Shown: positions 53,062-54,083 of the stretch, in pieces
Position numbering within the stretch: position 1 is the stretch's first letter
Layout: every line of letters begins with the position of its first letter
NCBI GenBank assembly: GCA_903895595.1
Contig: CAITUP010000004.1
Location: 1 to 54,083 of the forward strand
From: an uncultured Acetobacteraceae bacterium
GTDB lineage: Bacteria > Pseudomonadota > Alphaproteobacteria > Acetobacterales > Acetobacteraceae
Direction of reading: 5' to 3'
Length of the DNA stretch: 54,083 bases
The notes under the pieces: generated by a model
Databases searched by the model: none
Told to the model about the DNA's origin: nothing
Seen by the model: only the letters and a program-made list of their open reading frames with translations
Position numbers and translations under genes: made by a program

Positions 53062-53982
53062 CTAAACCCGGCATGCGGCGTTCTCCACCATCCAGGCACA
53101 CAGCTTCGGAAAACTCATCCCCAAATGCGCCGCCTGTTCGGGCAGCAACGAGGTCGGGGTCAGCCCCGGCTGGGTGTTGATCTCCAACAGCACCAACCGG
53201 CCGGGTTCGCCCGCCGTGTCGTCGTAACGGAAGTCGCACCGGGTGGCGCCGCGGCAGCCCAAGGCACGATGCGCGGCCACGGCGACATCCAGCGCCTGCG
53301 CGTAGATATCGGGATGCACTTCGGCCGGAATGACATGGCGCGATCCGCCGTCGGCGTATTTCGACTCGTAATCGTAGAACACCCCGGCATCGGCCAGGAT
53401 TTCCGTCACCGCCAGAGCCTTTTCGCCCATCACCGCGACGGTCAGCTCCCGCCCCGGGATGTATTCCTCCACCAAAGCTTCCCGCCCGAACTTCCAGGCA
53501 CGAGCGACGGCGGCGCGGCGGTTGTCGCCGGCTTTGATGATCTCGACGCCGACGGACGACCCTTCGTTGATCGGCTTCACCACGTAAGGCAGTGGGATCG
53601 GATCGGCGGCTTCCAACTCGTCGATACCCACGGTCCGGCCGGCTGCCACCGGCAGCCCGGCGGCAGCGAACAGGGCCTTGGCCGCGACTTTATCCATCGC
53701 GACAGCCGACGCCCGCACGCCGGAATGCGTGTAAGGAATGCCCAACAGGTCCAGCACGCCCTGAATGGCGCCGTCTTCGCCGAAACGTCCGTGCAGCGCG
53801 TTGAACACCGCGTCTGGCCGGGGCGTCAGCGCGGCGATCAGGGCGCCCAGGTCTTCGGTCACCTCGATCGGGGTCACGTCGAAGCCGCCCTGGCGCAGCG
53901 CCTCGATCACCTTGGTACCGCTGGCCAAGCTGACCTCGCGTTCGGCGGAGATGCCGCCATACAGGACCGCAACGCGGGTCAT
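53062..53982 (-). CDS. ddl: D-alanine--D-alanine ligase (Ddl)
   Basis: ATP-grasp enzyme that makes the D-Ala-D-Ala unit of peptidoglycan, 306 aa. Motifs: the N-terminal G-G-I-S-A-E-R-E-V-S, H-G-R-F-G-E-D-G-A-I-Q-G, V-V-K-P-I-N-E-G-S-S-V-G-V (ATP loop), E-E-Y-I-P-G-R-E-L-T and the metal group L-L-E-I-N-T-Q-P-G-L-T. All known catalytic residues of DdlB-type enzymes are in place. It is the first gene of the visible part of the dcw run on this strand; murB and murC would normally lie upstream, beyond the window. Confidence 0.97.
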   Translation of the reverse strand: MTRVAVLYGGISAEREVSLASGTKVIEALRQGGFDVTPIEVTEDLGALIAALTPRPDAVFNALHGRFGEDGAIQGVLDLLGIPYTHSGVRASAVAMDKVAAKALFAAAGLPVAAGRTVGIDELEAADPIPLPYVVKPINEGSSVGVEIIKAGDNRRAAVARAWKFGREALVEEYIPGRELTVAVMGEKALAVTEILADAGVFYDYESKYADGGSRHVIPAEVHPDIYAQALDVAVAAHRALGCRGATRCDFRYDDTAGEPGRLVLLEINTQPGLTPTSLLPEQAAHLGMSFPKLCAWMVENAACRV

Positions 53983-54015
53983 GGGCGGCCCCCCCCGGCG
54001 TCAGGCGTACAACCC

Positions 54016-54083
54016 GTCATGCCGACGCAGGTCGGCATCCACGACTGCTCGACAAGGTGTAAAGCAAGTCGTGGATGCCGACC
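54016..54083. repeat. Inverted repeat of a second dispersed type, cut by the window end
   Basis: GTCATGCCGACGCAGGTCGGCAT (54016-54038) is itself a palindrome. AGTCGTGGATGCCGACC (54067-54083) is the reverse complement of GGTCGGCATCCACGACT (54030-54046), giving 17-bp arms 20 nt apart. The second arm runs to the window edge, so its true length is not known. It lies upstream of ddl. Confidence 0.75.

Noticed and set aside
1-54083. CRISPR array, prophage or integrative element with attachment sites
   Set aside because: No regularly spaced repeats, no cas, integrase, portal or terminase genes, and no tRNA gene were seen.

Overview
This is chromosomal DNA from a high-GC alphaproteobacterium. The gene content points to Rhodospirillales, most likely an Acetobacteraceae-type organism. 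The basis is a dcw cell-division block (ddl-ftsQ-ftsA-ftsZ-lpxC), a hopanoid RND exporter, several Hint-domain beta-repeat proteins and short GC-rich dispersed palindromes between genes. The family-level placement is inference; no rRNA or tRNA gene was seen.

Layout. 1-9.4 kb (minus strand): an unknown small ORF, an M14-type deacylase, ArgE-like deacetylase, gamma-glutamyltransferase, a class I ribonucleotide reductase alpha chain without an ATP-cone, and an HpnN-like exporter. 9.4-17 kb: an acyl-CoA dehydrogenase, a BrnT/BrnA toxin-antitoxin pair, a 1.2 kb gene-poor stretch with an IS256-type transposase relic, an HpcH/HpaI aldolase, a GT-A-like protein, a UPF0149 protein, a ketopantoate-reductase-like protein and a small lipoprotein with a clear terminator. 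17-21.8 kb: two tandem Hint-domain paralogues with nearly identical C-terminal halves, separated by a frameshifted antitoxin relic. 22-32.2 kb: a catabolic block (flavin-dependent oxidoreductase, NDP-forming acyl-CoA synthetase, HpaB-like monooxygenase, two acyl-CoA dehydrogenases, two-subunit CoA transferase) with selB inside it. 32.4-44 kb: an FtsH paralogue, a NagA-like deacetylase, an EamA transporter, a divergent EF-G-like GTPase, an unknown membrane protein, a VapBC-type pair and a fused 5-oxoprolinase/hydantoinase. 44.2-46.9 kb: a decayed HicAB pair, an unknown 354-residue protein, a selenoprotein and a ParDE pair. 46.9-54 kb: a Rap1a/Tai-domain protein, queC, lpxC, ftsZ, ftsA, ftsQ and ddl.

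Main discovery: 45805-46326 reads as one 173-residue gene interrupted by an in-frame TGA (46081-46083) within the motif U-G-S-C. The frame stays open and protein-like on both sides. A hairpin with a G-U-U apical loop lies 20 nt after the UGA, where bacterial SECIS elements sit. SelB, the factor needed to decode it, is encoded 18.6 kb away in the same window. A conventional annotation would split this gene in two or truncate it. Its operon partner (44729-45793) is also of unknown function. selA, selD and tRNA-Sec are not visible here and must lie elsewhere if decoding is real.

A second theme is turnover of toxin-antitoxin loci. Three look intact (BrnTA, VapBC-like, ParDE) and two are decayed (HicAB; a solitary antitoxin with a one-base deletion). 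Most long open frames antisense to the listed genes are by-products of high GC and were left out.
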